64,000 nucleotides of DNA from Catenuloplanes niger (GTDB taxonomy: Bacteria > Actinomycetota > Actinomycetes > Mycobacteriales > Micromonosporaceae): positions 7,426,501 through 7,490,500 of the forward strand of contig NZ_JAVDYC010000001.1 in the NCBI RefSeq assembly GCF_031458255.1, in the 5' to 3' direction. A program made the translations under genes and the position numbers. The notes beneath the pieces are model-generated. The model did no database searches. It was not told the origin of the DNA and saw only the letters and a list, made by a program, of their open reading frames with translations. Shown one piece after another: positions 8,730 through 17,824 of this stretch. Within the stretch, counting starts at the first letter, position 1. Each line of letters begins with the position of its first letter.

Positions 8730-8756
8730 ATGACGGAACGTGAAACAATCCGTCAT
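8730..8756. promoter_or_regulatory. Inverted repeat ATGACGGA-N11-TCCGTCAT
   Basis: The two 8-bp arms are perfect complements in an AT-richer stretch between the divergent RsbW-like gene (start 8669) and the ABC exporter gene (start 8854). The position and symmetry fit an operator for a dimeric regulator, although no regulator is adjacent. Confidence 0.45.
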
Positions 8757-8853
8757 AAAGTAACTTTGAGTGCTTTCTTGATGGCTCGTCGTATCTGAGG
8801 TTTCGCTGAGGGCGGAGGGCCGATCCGGGCCCTCCGTGGCTAGCGTTGACCGC

Positions 8854-10641
8854 ATGACGGGGGAGACCACACCGCCGGTCGGGCTGCGCGCGCTCGCGCC
8901 CCACCTGCGCTCGCACTGGCCCACGCTGACGGTCGTCGCGCTGCTGTCCATGCTGGGCGCGGCCGCCTCGCTGGTCCAGCCGCTGCTCACCCGCGACCTG
9001 CTGGACGCGATCGGCGCGTCCGAGACGATCGGCGGCCTGGTCGTGCTGCTGGCCGTGCTGGTGCTGGCCGCCGCCGGCATCAACGCGGTCCGGGACTACC
9101 TGTTGCAGCGCACCGCCGAGGGCGTGGTGCTCGGCACCCGCCGCCGGCTCGCCCACCACCTGCTGCGCCTGCCGATCGCGGAGTACGACGCCCGGCGCAC
9201 CGGCGATCTGCTCTCCCGGGTCGGCGCGGACACCACGCTGCTGCGCGCGGTCGTCACGTCCGGGCTGTTCGACATCGCGGCCGGCGTGGTGATGGTGGTC
9301 GGCGCGATCGTCGCGATGGCGTTGCTCGATCCGCTGCTGCTCGGCGTCACGCTGCTCGCGCTGGTCCTGGGCATGGGCATCGCGATCACCGCGTCCCGGC
9401 GGGTGCGCGCGCTGTCCCGCGCCACCCAGGCCCGGATCGGCGAGATGACCTCCACGGTGGAGCGGGCGATCTCCGCGGCGCGCACGATCCGGGCCGCCCG
9501 CGCCGAGGGGCGCGAGGCCGACCTGGTGGTGGCGAGCGCCGAGGGGGCGTACGCGGCGGGTCTGCGGGTGGCCCGGCTGCAGGCGCTGATCTCCCCGGTG
9601 GCGACCACGGCCACCCAGGGCGCGTTCCTGGCGGTGCTGGGCGTGGGTGGCGCGCGGGTCGCGGCCGGCGACATCACGGTCGGTGACCTGGTGGCGTTCA
9701 TCCTCTTCCTCTTCTTCCTGGTGATGCCGCTCGGCCAGGCGATCGGGGCGTACACCCAGCTGCAGACCGGGCTCGGCGCGCTGGAGCGGATCGAGGAGGT
9801 GCTGCGCATCCCGGCGGAGGAGAACGGTGCCGACGCCACGGGCGCGGCCCCCGGCCGTACCGCGGTGGAGTTCGAGGGCGTCGGTTTCGGCTATCCGGCG
9901 GCGGACGGGCCGGTGCTGAGCGACGTCAGTTTCACCGTGCCGTACGGGACGCGGACCGCGCTGGTCGGTCCGTCCGGCGCGGGGAAGTCCACGCTGCTGG
10001 CGCTGGTCGAGCGGTTCTACGAGAGCACGGCCGGCACGATCCGGGTGGACGGGCGGGACGTGCGTGAGCAGAGCCGCGACGCGCTGCGGTCCCGGCTCGG
10101 CTACGTCGAGCAGGAGGCGCCGGTGCTGGCCGGCACGATCCGGGAGAACCTGCTGCTGGCCGCGCCGGACACGGACGACGCCCGGCTGCTGGAGGTGCTG
10201 GAGTCGGTCAACCTCACCGGCATCGTCACGCGCACCGGCCTCGGGCTGGACGCGCAGGTCGGCGAGGGCGGCGTGCTGCTGTCCGGCGGCGAGCGGCAGC
10301 GGCTGGCGATCGCCCGCGCGCTGCTCACCGACGCGCCGATCCTGCTGATGGACGAGCCGACCAGCAACCTGGACGCGCGCAACGAGGCCGCGCTGCGCCG
10401 CGCGATCGACGCCGCCGCCGCGACCCGCACGCTGCTGGTGGTGGCGCACCGCCTCTCCACGGTCGTCGAGTCCGACCAGATCGTGGTGATGGAGTCCGGG
10501 CGGGTGGTCGCGACCGGGCGGCACGAGGAGCTGGTGGAGTCGAGTCCGCTCTATCGCGAGCTGGCCGCGCACCAACTGTTGGTTCCGGAGGCGGAGTCGC
10601 TCCGGTCCGGCGCGGCATGGTCGGGTCGGAAACCGGGCTGA
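8854..10641 (+). CDS. ABC exporter, fused membrane and ATPase domains
   Basis: A typical type IV ABC half-transporter of about 595 aa. Six transmembrane helices fill the first 310 residues. The ATPase domain follows, with Walker A GPSGAGKST (about residue 371), signature LSGGERQRLAIARAL, Walker B ILLMDEPTSNLD and the H-loop histidine in VVAHRLST. It would act as a homodimer in the plasma membrane, exporting a lipid, peptide or drug. The substrate cannot be read from sequence. I chose the ATG at 8854 (MTGETTPPVG). secA2 follows after 53 bases and may share the transcript. Confidence 0.92.
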   Translation: MTGETTPPVGLRALAPHLRSHWPTLTVVALLSMLGAAASLVQPLLTRDLLDAIGASETIGGLVVLLAVLVLAAAGINAVRDYLLQRTAEGVVLGTRRRLAHHLLRLPIAEYDARRTGDLLSRVGADTTLLRAVVTSGLFDIAAGVVMVVGAIVAMALLDPLLLGVTLLALVLGMGIAITASRRVRALSRATQARIGEMTSTVERAISAARTIRAARAEGREADLVVASAEGAYAAGLRVARLQALISPVATTATQGAFLAVLGVGGARVAAGDITVGDLVAFILFLFFLVMPLGQAIGAYTQLQTGLGALERIEEVLRIPAEENGADATGAAPGRTAVEFEGVGFGYPAADGPVLSDVSFTVPYGTRTALVGPSGAGKSTLLALVERFYESTAGTIRVDGRDVREQSRDALRSRLGYVEQEAPVLAGTIRENLLLAAPDTDDARLLEVLESVNLTGIVTRTGLGLDAQVGEGGVLLSGGERQRLAIARALLTDAPILLMDEPTSNLDARNEAALRRAIDAAAATRTLLVVAHRLSTVVESDQIVVMESGRVVATGRHEELVESSPLYRELAAHQLLVPEAESLRSGAAWSGRKPG

Positions 10642-10694
10642 TCTGACCGGTGCCCCTCACCACTCTGCGGCGTGATGAAGTAGCGTTTCGCACC

Positions 10695-12992
10695 ATGGGT
10701 GTGTCGTCACGGTTGAAGAGCCGCTTCCAGAAGTTCCTGCAGCGCCCAGGGACGACCGTCGATCTCGCGCCGCTGCAGAAGCGGCTGCCGGCGGTCGAGG
10801 CGCTGGAGGAGGAGCTCAAGGAGCTCGACGACGCCGAGCTGACCGAGCGGGCCGGCGCGGCGGACGAGATCGTCGAGATCTGCGCGATCGGCCGTGAGGC
10901 CGCGCGCCGGGGCCTCGACCAGCGGCCGTACGACGAGCAGGTGCTCGGCGTGATGGCGCTGCTCTCCGGCAAGGTCGCCGAGATGGCCACCGGCGAGGGC
11001 AAGACGCTGACCGCCGCGATCGCCGCCTACGGCCACGTCCGCCAGGGCCGCGGCCCGGTGCACGTGCTGACCGTCAACGACTACCTCGCGGCCCGCGACG
11101 CGGACTGGATGCGCCCGGTCCTGACGCTGCTCGGCCTCACGGTCGGCTCGGTCACCGAGGCGTCCACGCCGGAGGAGCGGCGCGCCGCCTACGGCTGCGA
11201 CGTCACCTACGTCTCCGTCTCCGAGGCCGGCTTCGACTACCTGCGCGACCAGCTCGTGGTCGACATCGAGGACCGGGTGCAGCGCGAGCTGTCCACCGCG
11301 ATCGTCGACGAGGCCGACTCGATCCTGATCGACGAGGCGCGCGTGCCGATGGTGCTGGCCGGCACCGTGCCCGGCGAGCAGGACCCGGTGCACGCCGCCG
11401 CCGCGCTGGTCAAGGGCCTGCGGCGGAACCGCGACTACGAGATCGCGGAGGACGGCCGCAGCGTCGCGTTCACCACCGAGGGCACCGAGAAGATCGAGAA
11501 GAAGCTCGACGGCATCGACCTCTACGCCGACGAGAACTTCGACCAGCTCTCCGCGCTCAACGTGGCGCTGCACGCGCACGCGCTGCTGCACCGCGACGTC
11601 GACTACATCGTGCGCAACGGCGCCGTCGAGCTGGTCGACGAGTCGCGCGGCCGGGTCGCGCAGCGCCGCCGCTGGCCGGACGGGCTGCAGGCCGCGGTCG
11701 AGGCCAAGGAGGGGCTGTCGGCGACCAGCGAGGGCGAGGTGCTGCAGACCATCACGGTGCAGTCCTTCATCGCGCTCTACAAGACGGTCTGCGGCATGAC
11801 CGCCACCGCGGTGCTCGTCGGTGACCAGCTCCGCGAGTTCTTCAAGCTCGAGGTCGCGGTCATCCCGCCGCACAAGCCGAACATTCGCGAGGACCTTCCC
11901 GACCGCATCTTCGCGACGCGGCAGGAGAAGGAGGACGCGCTGGTCAAGGAGATCCAGGAGGCCCACGAGACGGGCCGCCCGGTGCTGATCGGCACGCGCG
12001 ACGTGAAGGAGTCGGAGAGCCTGGCCGCCGCGCTCGAGGCCGCCGGCGTCCCGTGCGTGGTGCTGAACGCGAAGAACGACGCGGAGGAGGCGGCGATCAT
12101 CGCGGAGGCCGGCAAGCGCGGCGCGGTGACCGTCTCCACCCAGATGGCCGGCCGCGGCGTCGACATCCGGCTCGGCGGCAGCGACGAGGCCGACCACGAC
12201 GAGGTCGCCGAGCTCGGTGGGCTCTACATGATCGGCACCGGCCGGTTCGACAGCGGCCGCATCGACGACCAGCTCCGCGGCCGCGCCGGCCGGCAGGGCG
12301 ACCCGGGCACGTCCGTCTTCTACGGCAGCCTGGAGGACGACCTGATCGTCCGGAACGCGGGCGACATGATCCCGCCGTCGCCGCACATGGACATGGACGG
12401 CGTGGTCACCGACGAGCGGGTGGACTACGCGGTCGGGCACGCGCAGCGCGTCGCCGAGGGCGTCGGTCACGAGATCCACCGCAACACCTGGCGCTACAAC
12501 GTGGTCATCGAGCAGCAGCGGGCGGCGCTCTCCGAGCGTCGCGAGCGCCTGCTCACCACGGACGTCGCGGCGGACATGCTGCGGTCGAAGTTCCCGGAGG
12601 AGACCGCGGAGGTCGACGACGAGGTGCTGAGCAAGGTCTCCCGGTCGATCGCGCTCTACCACCTCGACCGGCTCTGGGCCGAGCACCTGTCCTACCTGTC
12701 CGAGGTGCGGGAGGGCGTGCACCTGCGGGCGCTCGGCAAGCTGGACCCGCTGGACGAGTTCCACCGGGCCGCGGTGCCGGCGTTCGGCAAGATCATGCCG
12801 GAGATCGAGGACCGGACGGTCGACACGTTCGCCGAGATCGACGAGGTGACCGACACCTGGGAGCCGGCCCAGGCCAACCTGGTCCGCCCGTCCGCGACGT
12901 GGACGTACCTGGTGCACGACAACCCGTTCGGTTCCGAGCTCGACCGGCTCATCGCCGCGGTCGGCCGTCGCCTCGTCACCGGCCGGAAATAA
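10695..12992 (+). CDS. secA2: Accessory preprotein translocase ATPase SecA2
   Basis: The protein (765 aa) has the full SecA DEAD-motor: Walker A MATGEGKT (residues 97-104), VLTVNDYLAARDADWM, the Walker B region IVDEADSILIDEA, MAGRGVDIRLGG and RGRAGRQGDPG. It is shorter than housekeeping SecA (about 900 aa or more) and lacks the C-terminal zinc/SecB-binding tail, as expected for actinobacterial SecA2. It works with SecYEG to export a small set of proteins. No accessory SecY2 or dedicated substrate is adjacent. A strong terminator follows. Confidence 0.92.
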   Translation: MGVSSRLKSRFQKFLQRPGTTVDLAPLQKRLPAVEALEEELKELDDAELTERAGAADEIVEICAIGREAARRGLDQRPYDEQVLGVMALLSGKVAEMATGEGKTLTAAIAAYGHVRQGRGPVHVLTVNDYLAARDADWMRPVLTLLGLTVGSVTEASTPEERRAAYGCDVTYVSVSEAGFDYLRDQLVVDIEDRVQRELSTAIVDEADSILIDEARVPMVLAGTVPGEQDPVHAAAALVKGLRRNRDYEIAEDGRSVAFTTEGTEKIEKKLDGIDLYADENFDQLSALNVALHAHALLHRDVDYIVRNGAVELVDESRGRVAQRRRWPDGLQAAVEAKEGLSATSEGEVLQTITVQSFIALYKTVCGMTATAVLVGDQLREFFKLEVAVIPPHKPNIREDLPDRIFATRQEKEDALVKEIQEAHETGRPVLIGTRDVKESESLAAALEAAGVPCVVLNAKNDAEEAAIIAEAGKRGAVTVSTQMAGRGVDIRLGGSDEADHDEVAELGGLYMIGTGRFDSGRIDDQLRGRAGRQGDPGTSVFYGSLEDDLIVRNAGDMIPPSPHMDMDGVVTDERVDYAVGHAQRVAEGVGHEIHRNTWRYNVVIEQQRAALSERRERLLTTDVAADMLRSKFPEETAEVDDEVLSKVSRSIALYHLDRLWAEHLSYLSEVREGVHLRALGKLDPLDEFHRAAVPAFGKIMPEIEDRTVDTFAEIDEVTDTWEPAQANLVRPSATWTYLVHDNPFGSELDRLIAAVGRRLVTGRK

Positions 12993-13378
12993 ACGACATA
13001 CCACGCTCGGGTGAAGCCCGCCTTGTCCGGTATTGAGCCGGTAAGGCGGGCTTCGTGCTGTCTCACTCATCACCCACCGCATCGCGGGTAGAAGCCCAGC
13101 GTGATGTGGTTGCCGCCTCATGAAAATTCTCAGAATCCGTTAATCCTTCTGTGGCTACCGGTGCGTACATCGTGGCGAACCCAGCAGGCGTGCGGATGAG
13201 CCCCGCGCGCCGGCCGGTTCACGCAGGTTCCGAGTTCGACCGGGCGATGGGGACAGCAGGAATGACCGTGGGTTGCGCGAAACGACTTCATAGCTGAGGC
13301 CGTACGAAGAACGCGCTGGCCGTCAGGGATCCGGCCGCGCGCAACGGTGGTGGCGCGAATGCAGAAGATCGAGGAGCG
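12993..13378. other. 386-bp intergenic region
   Basis: It holds the secA2 terminator (13014-13053), then an AT-richer patch around 13120-13150 (TGAAAATTCTCAGAATCC) that is a reasonable place for the promoter of the next gene. I see no small gene or RNA motif in the remainder. Confidence 0.5.
13014..13053 (+). terminator. Terminator of secA2
   Basis: AAGCCCGCCTT and AAGGCGGGCTT form a perfect 11-bp stem around an 18-nt loop that itself contains CCGG pairs. It lies 21 bases after the secA2 stop. There is no long T-run, as is usual in high-GC actinomycetes. Confidence 0.85.
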
Positions 13379-15466
13379 ATGGCTAAACGCAAGCAGGTTC
13401 AACGGTCCACCCGCGAGACCGGTCCCGTCGTGGCCCCGGCTGACGGCGAGAAGAAGAAGGGCATGTCGGCCGGGATGTCCTGGCTGATCATCGGTCTCGG
13501 CGTCGTCGCCTCGCTGTGGGCCATCGGCGCGCTGACCAACGCGGGCGTCGTCCCGGCCGCGTACCTCTTCGCGTACCTGGACTTCTACGCCGGCGTGGTG
13601 GTGCTGGTGTCCCTGTCGATCACGGTCATGGTCGGCCTGGCCGCCACCGACCGGCTGATCCTCACGCCCAAGCACCGGGTGCTCGTCCAGGGCGTGCACC
13701 GCACCACCGGCACCATCGCTGTGTCGTTCCTGCTGCTGCACGTCATGGTGAAGATCCTCGAGGCGCACGCGTCCGTCATCGACCTGGTGATCCCGTTCCT
13801 CAACCCGAACACGCTGTACGTCGGCATGGGCACCATCGCGGCGTGGTGCCTGGTCGGCACGTTCTGGAGCGGCGTCGCCCGGGTCAAGTTCGCCGGCAAG
13901 GGCAAGCCGTGGATGTGGCGCGCGGTGCACTCCGTCGGGTACCTCGCCTGGCCGCCCGCGCTCGGCCACGGCCTGCTCGCCGGCCGCGCGGCCGCCACCT
14001 GGGTCGTCGTCTCCTACATCCTCTGCGTGGTCGGCGTCGTCATCGCGATGCTGGTCCGGGTGGTCGGCGTCTACAACAAGCGCATCTCGCAGCCGAAGGC
14101 CGTGCCGTCCGCCGCGAAGGCCGCCGGCAAGGCACAGGCCGGACCGCTGGAGGCCGCGAACGGCGCTCGTGCCACCGGGAACCGCCCGATGTACCGCGGC
14201 GCGGTCCGCAACCAGCCGTCCGCCGACGAGTCGCTCAGCGCGCCGCGCGGCGCCGCCTGGGGTGGCTTCTCCGACGAGGGCGCCGAGCAGCGCCGCCAGC
14301 GCCAGTCGCCGCTGCCGGTGAACGCGCTGGAGGAGACGCAGCTGATGTCCAAGATCTCCCGGGACGTGGTGGAGGAGGCGGAGGAGCTGGTCCAGGCAGC
14401 GGCCCGCCGGGCTCCGGCCACGGCCACGCTGGACGAGGACCTGATCGAGACGCGGCCGGTCCGCCGTACGCCCGCGCCGCGCGAGCCGGAGCCGGTCGAC
14501 GACTACGAGGACGAGGCGCCGCGCCGCCCGGGCCGCCGCCCGCTCGTCCCCGAGCTGGTGGAGGAGGAGACCCCGGCCGTCCGCCGGCCCCGCCGCCCCG
14601 CGCCGCCGGTCGAGGACGACTACGACGAGGCGCCGGTGCCGGTTCGCCGCGCCGGACGTGACCCGGAGCCGGAGTTCGACGACGACTACGAGGACGAGGC
14701 CCCCGCGCCGCGCCGCACCCGCCGGCCGACCGCGGAGGCCCCGGGCAAGCCCGCGCCGCGCCGGTCCCGGCGTACCGAGGACGAGGAGGAGTTCGGCGAG
14801 GCGCAGATCTCGGCCGCGGCCACGCCGCCGCGGCGGACCCGCCGGGCCGTGGAGGAGCCGGAGGAGACCGTCGCGCCGCGCCGCGCCCGCCGGGCCGCGG
14901 AGGACGACGACGACGCGTACGTGACCGGCGAGTACGAGACCGTGTCCCGCCGCAGCCGCCGCGCCGCCGTGGACGAGGAGGACGAGGTCGCGGCCGCCAC
15001 CGCGCCGCGCCGCGCCCGCCGCGCGGTCGAGGAGGACGAGGAGGACGAGGTCGCGATCGCCACCCGGCCGCGCCGCGCCCGCCGCGCCGTCGAGGAGGAG
15101 GACGAGGAGGACGCCCGCCCGCGCCGCTCGCACCGCGCCACCGAGGACGTGGAGCCGGAGGTGGCCGAGGTCGCCGCGCCGCGCCGGGCCCGCCGGGCCG
15201 TCGCACCGGAACCGGAGGAGGAGGAGGCGGTCGTCGACGAGTACTGGCGCCCGCCGGCGAACCCGGTCAGCCGGTACGAGGCGGAGGAGACCCGCCCGGA
15301 CTTCAACGGCGACGACACCCCGACGCTGGTCGACCTGACCGCCCGCCGGGCCGCCCGTTCGGCCCGTCCGGCGAAGGACGCCAAGACCCGCCGCCCGGGC
15401 CGCGCCGCCGCCGACGAGGTCTCCGACGAGGAGTTCTGGGCGCGCATGCGTGGCGAGGCCAAGTAG
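13379..15466 (+). CDS. Ferric-reductase-like diheme membrane protein with long charged tail
   Basis: Residues 30-230 hold five or six membrane helices. Two of them carry histidine pairs, H107/H121 and H184/H197, spaced 14 and 13 residues apart. This is the arrangement used to hold two stacked hemes in cytochrome b561/ferric-reductase-like domains. The remaining 450 residues are a disordered tail with some ten repeats of a basic box (PRRARRAV) followed by acidic runs (EEDEEDE). It is followed after 68 bases by a NuoF-like protein. The pair probably forms a membrane redox complex, with the tail as a docking or phase-separating segment (inference). The electron acceptor is unknown. Confidence 0.8.
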   Translation: MAKRKQVQRSTRETGPVVAPADGEKKKGMSAGMSWLIIGLGVVASLWAIGALTNAGVVPAAYLFAYLDFYAGVVVLVSLSITVMVGLAATDRLILTPKHRVLVQGVHRTTGTIAVSFLLLHVMVKILEAHASVIDLVIPFLNPNTLYVGMGTIAAWCLVGTFWSGVARVKFAGKGKPWMWRAVHSVGYLAWPPALGHGLLAGRAAATWVVVSYILCVVGVVIAMLVRVVGVYNKRISQPKAVPSAAKAAGKAQAGPLEAANGARATGNRPMYRGAVRNQPSADESLSAPRGAAWGGFSDEGAEQRRQRQSPLPVNALEETQLMSKISRDVVEEAEELVQAAARRAPATATLDEDLIETRPVRRTPAPREPEPVDDYEDEAPRRPGRRPLVPELVEEETPAVRRPRRPAPPVEDDYDEAPVPVRRAGRDPEPEFDDDYEDEAPAPRRTRRPTAEAPGKPAPRRSRRTEDEEEFGEAQISAAATPPRRTRRAVEEPEETVAPRRARRAAEDDDDAYVTGEYETVSRRSRRAAVDEEDEVAAATAPRRARRAVEEDEEDEVAIATRPRRARRAVEEEDEEDARPRRSHRATEDVEPEVAEVAAPRRARRAVAPEPEEEEAVVDEYWRPPANPVSRYEAEETRPDFNGDDTPTLVDLTARRAARSARPAKDAKTRRPGRAAADEVSDEEFWARMRGEAK

Positions 15467-15534
15467 AGTCGCTTTCTCTTCCCGGGGGAGCCCACTCCCC
15501 GCACGACCCGTACAGCACGTGAAGGAGACAAGCG

Positions 15535-17058
15535 GTGAGCACAGGCGTTGTGCCTCCGGTGGGGTGCATCGGCCCGGCCCGGTTGACGGCGGGATTCGAG
15601 GACTTCGGCCGTCTGGACCTCTATGCCCACCTGGAGGTCCACGGCGATCTGCGCCCGCTGTCCGCCGACGATCTGATCGACCTCGCCGAGAAGATCAAAC
15701 TCACCGGCCGCGGTGGGGCGGGCTTCCCGTTCCACCGCAAGGTGAAGGCCGTCGTCGAGTCCGCCGACCGGCAGGACCGCGCGCCGGTCGTGGTGGTCAA
15801 CGCCACCGAGGGTGAGCCGCCCTCGTGGAAGGACAAGATGCTGCTCACCCGGGCACCGCATCTGATCCTGGACGGGGCCGCGCTCGCCGCGTGGGCGCTG
15901 GAGGCCGAGGAGATCGTCATCGGCGTGGCCGACGACGGCGTCGGCCAGAGCTCGCTGGAGGAGGCGCTCGCCGAGCGCCGCATGCCGGCGCCGACCCGCA
16001 TCGTGACCGTCCCGCACCGGTTCATCGCGGGTGAGGGCGGCGCGCTGGTCCGCGGCATCAACGGCGAGGCGCACATCCCGCCGGGCATCAAGCAGCGCTC
16101 GTCGGAGAGCGGCGTCAACGGCCAGCCGACGCTGCTGTCGAACGCGGAGACGTACTCGCAGATCGCGGTCGCGGCCCGGCTGGGCCCGGAGGAGTACGCC
16201 GCGGTCGGCACGAAGAAGGAACCGGGCACGGTGCTGCTCACGGTCGGTGGCTCGGCCGCGCAGCACATGGTGCTGGAGTGCCCGACCGGCGTGCCGCTGC
16301 GCGAGGTGCTGGACATCTGCGGCGCCACCGAGGGCCCCGGCATCCTGGTCGGCGGCTACCACGGCAAGTGGATCACCTGGGAGAACGCGCAGAAGGCGGA
16401 GATCTCCCGGGAGAGCTTCGCCGCGATCGGCGGCACGCTGGGCGCCGGCATGATCATCCCGCTGGGCAACGACACCTGCCCGCTCGGCGAGGCCAGCCGG
16501 ATCGTTCGCTACCTGGCCGGTGAGTCCGCCGGTCAGTGCGGCCCGTGCCGGCTCGGCCTGCCCGACGTGGCCAACCAGTTCCAGCTGCTCACCGCGTCCG
16601 GTTCGGCCGCGGCCGAGCAGGCGGTGCGCAACGCGGCCGGCATGGTCCGCGGCCGCGGCGCGTGCAGCCACCCGGACGGCACGTCCCGGTTCGCGCTCAC
16701 CGCGCTGGAGGTCTTCGCCGAGGACATCAAGCGGCACCGGCTGGGCGAGGGCTGCGGCAAGCCGGTCAAGAAGCTGCTGCCGATCCCGAACGAGCTGCCC
16801 GGCGGCCCGAGCATCGGCAAGCTCAAGCTGGACTGGGCGCGCTGCGACGGGCACGGCCTCTGCGCCGAGGTCTTCCCCGAGCTGATCAAACTGGACGGCA
16901 ACGGCTACCCGACGTTCCCGGACGCGCCGGTGCCGATCTGGCTGGAGTCGGCCGCGAAGAAGGCGATCCTGGTCTGCCCGGCGCTCGCGCTGCACCTGGA
17001 CAAGGGCGGCAACGACCGGGACAAGGGCAAGCCGAAACCCGCGCCACGGCGGCGCTGA
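15535..17058 (+). CDS. NuoF-like NADH/flavin protein fused to a ferredoxin domain
   Basis: It starts at GTG 15535 after GAAGGAG. Residues 57-240 match the FMN/NADH-binding half of complex I subunit NuoF (TGRGGAGFPFHRKVK, NATEGEPPSWKDK). SLBB-type and iron-sulfur parts follow, and a C-terminal ferredoxin has C437, C443 and C481 (C-x5-C-x37-CP, a 3Fe-4S pattern). In NuoF the N3 cluster motif is ESCGxCxPC; here it reads ESAGQCGPC, so the first ligand is A332 and only C335, C338 and C377 remain. It likely passes electrons between NAD(P)H, the ferredoxin domain and the heme protein encoded upstream (inference). Confidence 0.82.
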   Translation: MSTGVVPPVGCIGPARLTAGFEDFGRLDLYAHLEVHGDLRPLSADDLIDLAEKIKLTGRGGAGFPFHRKVKAVVESADRQDRAPVVVVNATEGEPPSWKDKMLLTRAPHLILDGAALAAWALEAEEIVIGVADDGVGQSSLEEALAERRMPAPTRIVTVPHRFIAGEGGALVRGINGEAHIPPGIKQRSSESGVNGQPTLLSNAETYSQIAVAARLGPEEYAAVGTKKEPGTVLLTVGGSAAQHMVLECPTGVPLREVLDICGATEGPGILVGGYHGKWITWENAQKAEISRESFAAIGGTLGAGMIIPLGNDTCPLGEASRIVRYLAGESAGQCGPCRLGLPDVANQFQLLTASGSAAAEQAVRNAAGMVRGRGACSHPDGTSRFALTALEVFAEDIKRHRLGEGCGKPVKKLLPIPNELPGGPSIGKLKLDWARCDGHGLCAEVFPELIKLDGNGYPTFPDAPVPIWLESAAKKAILVCPALALHLDKGGNDRDKGKPKPAPRRR

Positions 17059-17132
17059 GTTTAGGGATCCGGCAGCTCCGGGTACACCCTCCTCAACGGA
17101 CGCACTCGCACCCCTTGAGGAGGGCCGCACCC

Positions 17133-17369
17133 ATGGCTTACCAGACCGGTCGCCGCAGCAACGTCTCGACCGCCCGCATCCTGACGATCATCGCCTTCGT
17201 CTGCGCGGCGCTCGCCCTGTTCATCTCGCCGCTGATCTTCGGCCTCGCGGCCATCGTGCTCGGCGCGGTCGGCGCGTCCATGGGCGACAAGCCGCTCGGC
17301 TGGTACGCCGCGGCCGCCGGCGCCGTGGCCCTGCTCCTCGGCTACCTGCTCGCCATGGCCGTCCTCTGA
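17133..17369 (+). CDS. Small two- or three-helix membrane protein
   Basis: The 78-aa protein starts MAYQTGRRSNVSTARILTII after a GAGGAGGG ribosome site. It consists of a basic N-terminus and three closely packed hydrophobic segments around a short GASMGDKPLG loop. It resembles short DUF4190-type proteins of actinomycetes. The function is unknown. It sits 74 bases after the NuoF-like gene, so it could be the third gene of that unit. Confidence 0.65.
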   Translation: MAYQTGRRSNVSTARILTIIAFVCAALALFISPLIFGLAAIVLGAVGASMGDKPLGWYAAAAGAVALLLGYLLAMAVL

Positions 17370-17383
17370 CGCGGCTCACCGGA

Positions 17384-17414
17384 AACCGGTCGTGAGGTCA
17401 CCTCACGACCGGTT
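17384..17414. terminator. Bidirectional terminator between convergent genes
   Basis: AACCGGTCGTGAGG and CCTCACGACCGGTT form a perfect 14-bp stem with a 3-nt loop (TCA). It follows the small membrane gene on the plus strand and overlaps the last codons of the minus-strand ankyrin gene. Confidence 0.88.
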
Positions 17415-17807
17415 CTTCGTCTCCAGCAGCGCCCGCATCTCGGCGAGCGTGAAGAAGTCCGCCGTGGCCAGCGCGCTGGGTGAGCCGGCCTCCGGCCGCG
17501 CGCCCGCGTCGAGCAGGATCGTCACGGTCGTCGCGTTCTGCCGGAAGACCGCGGCCGCGAGCGCGGTCTGGCCGCGATCGTTGACCCGCGCGTGGTCGGC
17601 GCCCCGGGCCAGCAGCGCGGCCACGGTCTCCGGGTGATTGTGGTAGGCCGCGAGGATCAGCAGCGTGTCGCCCTTGCCGTTGGTCAGGTTCGCCGGCACC
17701 CCGGCGTCCACGTTCGCGGCGAGCTCCTCGGTGGCCCCGGTGCGGGCCAGGTCGAACATGCGGTGGGCGAACTCCAGCGTCGCCTCGTCGAGCTCGTGCG
17801 TCGTCAC
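17403..17807 (-). CDS. Ankyrin-repeat protein
   Basis: The 134-aa protein has about three ankyrin repeats, readable as NGKGDTLLILAAYHNHPETV, then DRGQTALAAAVFRQNATTVTI, with the usual TxLxxAA helix starts and LLxxGA turns (LLARGAD, LLDAGAR). These proteins bind partners and have no enzymatic part. The start is GTG 17807 (VTTHELDEATLEFAHRMFDL). The ribosome site is weak. The last codons lie inside the terminator stem. Confidence 0.85.
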   Translation of the reverse strand: MTTHELDEATLEFAHRMFDLARTGATEELAANVDAGVPANLTNGKGDTLLILAAYHNHPETVAALLARGADHARVNDRGQTALAAAVFRQNATTVTILLDAGARPEAGSPSALATADFFTLAEMRALLETKNRS

Positions 17808-17824
17808 GCCCACCACCCTAGGGC

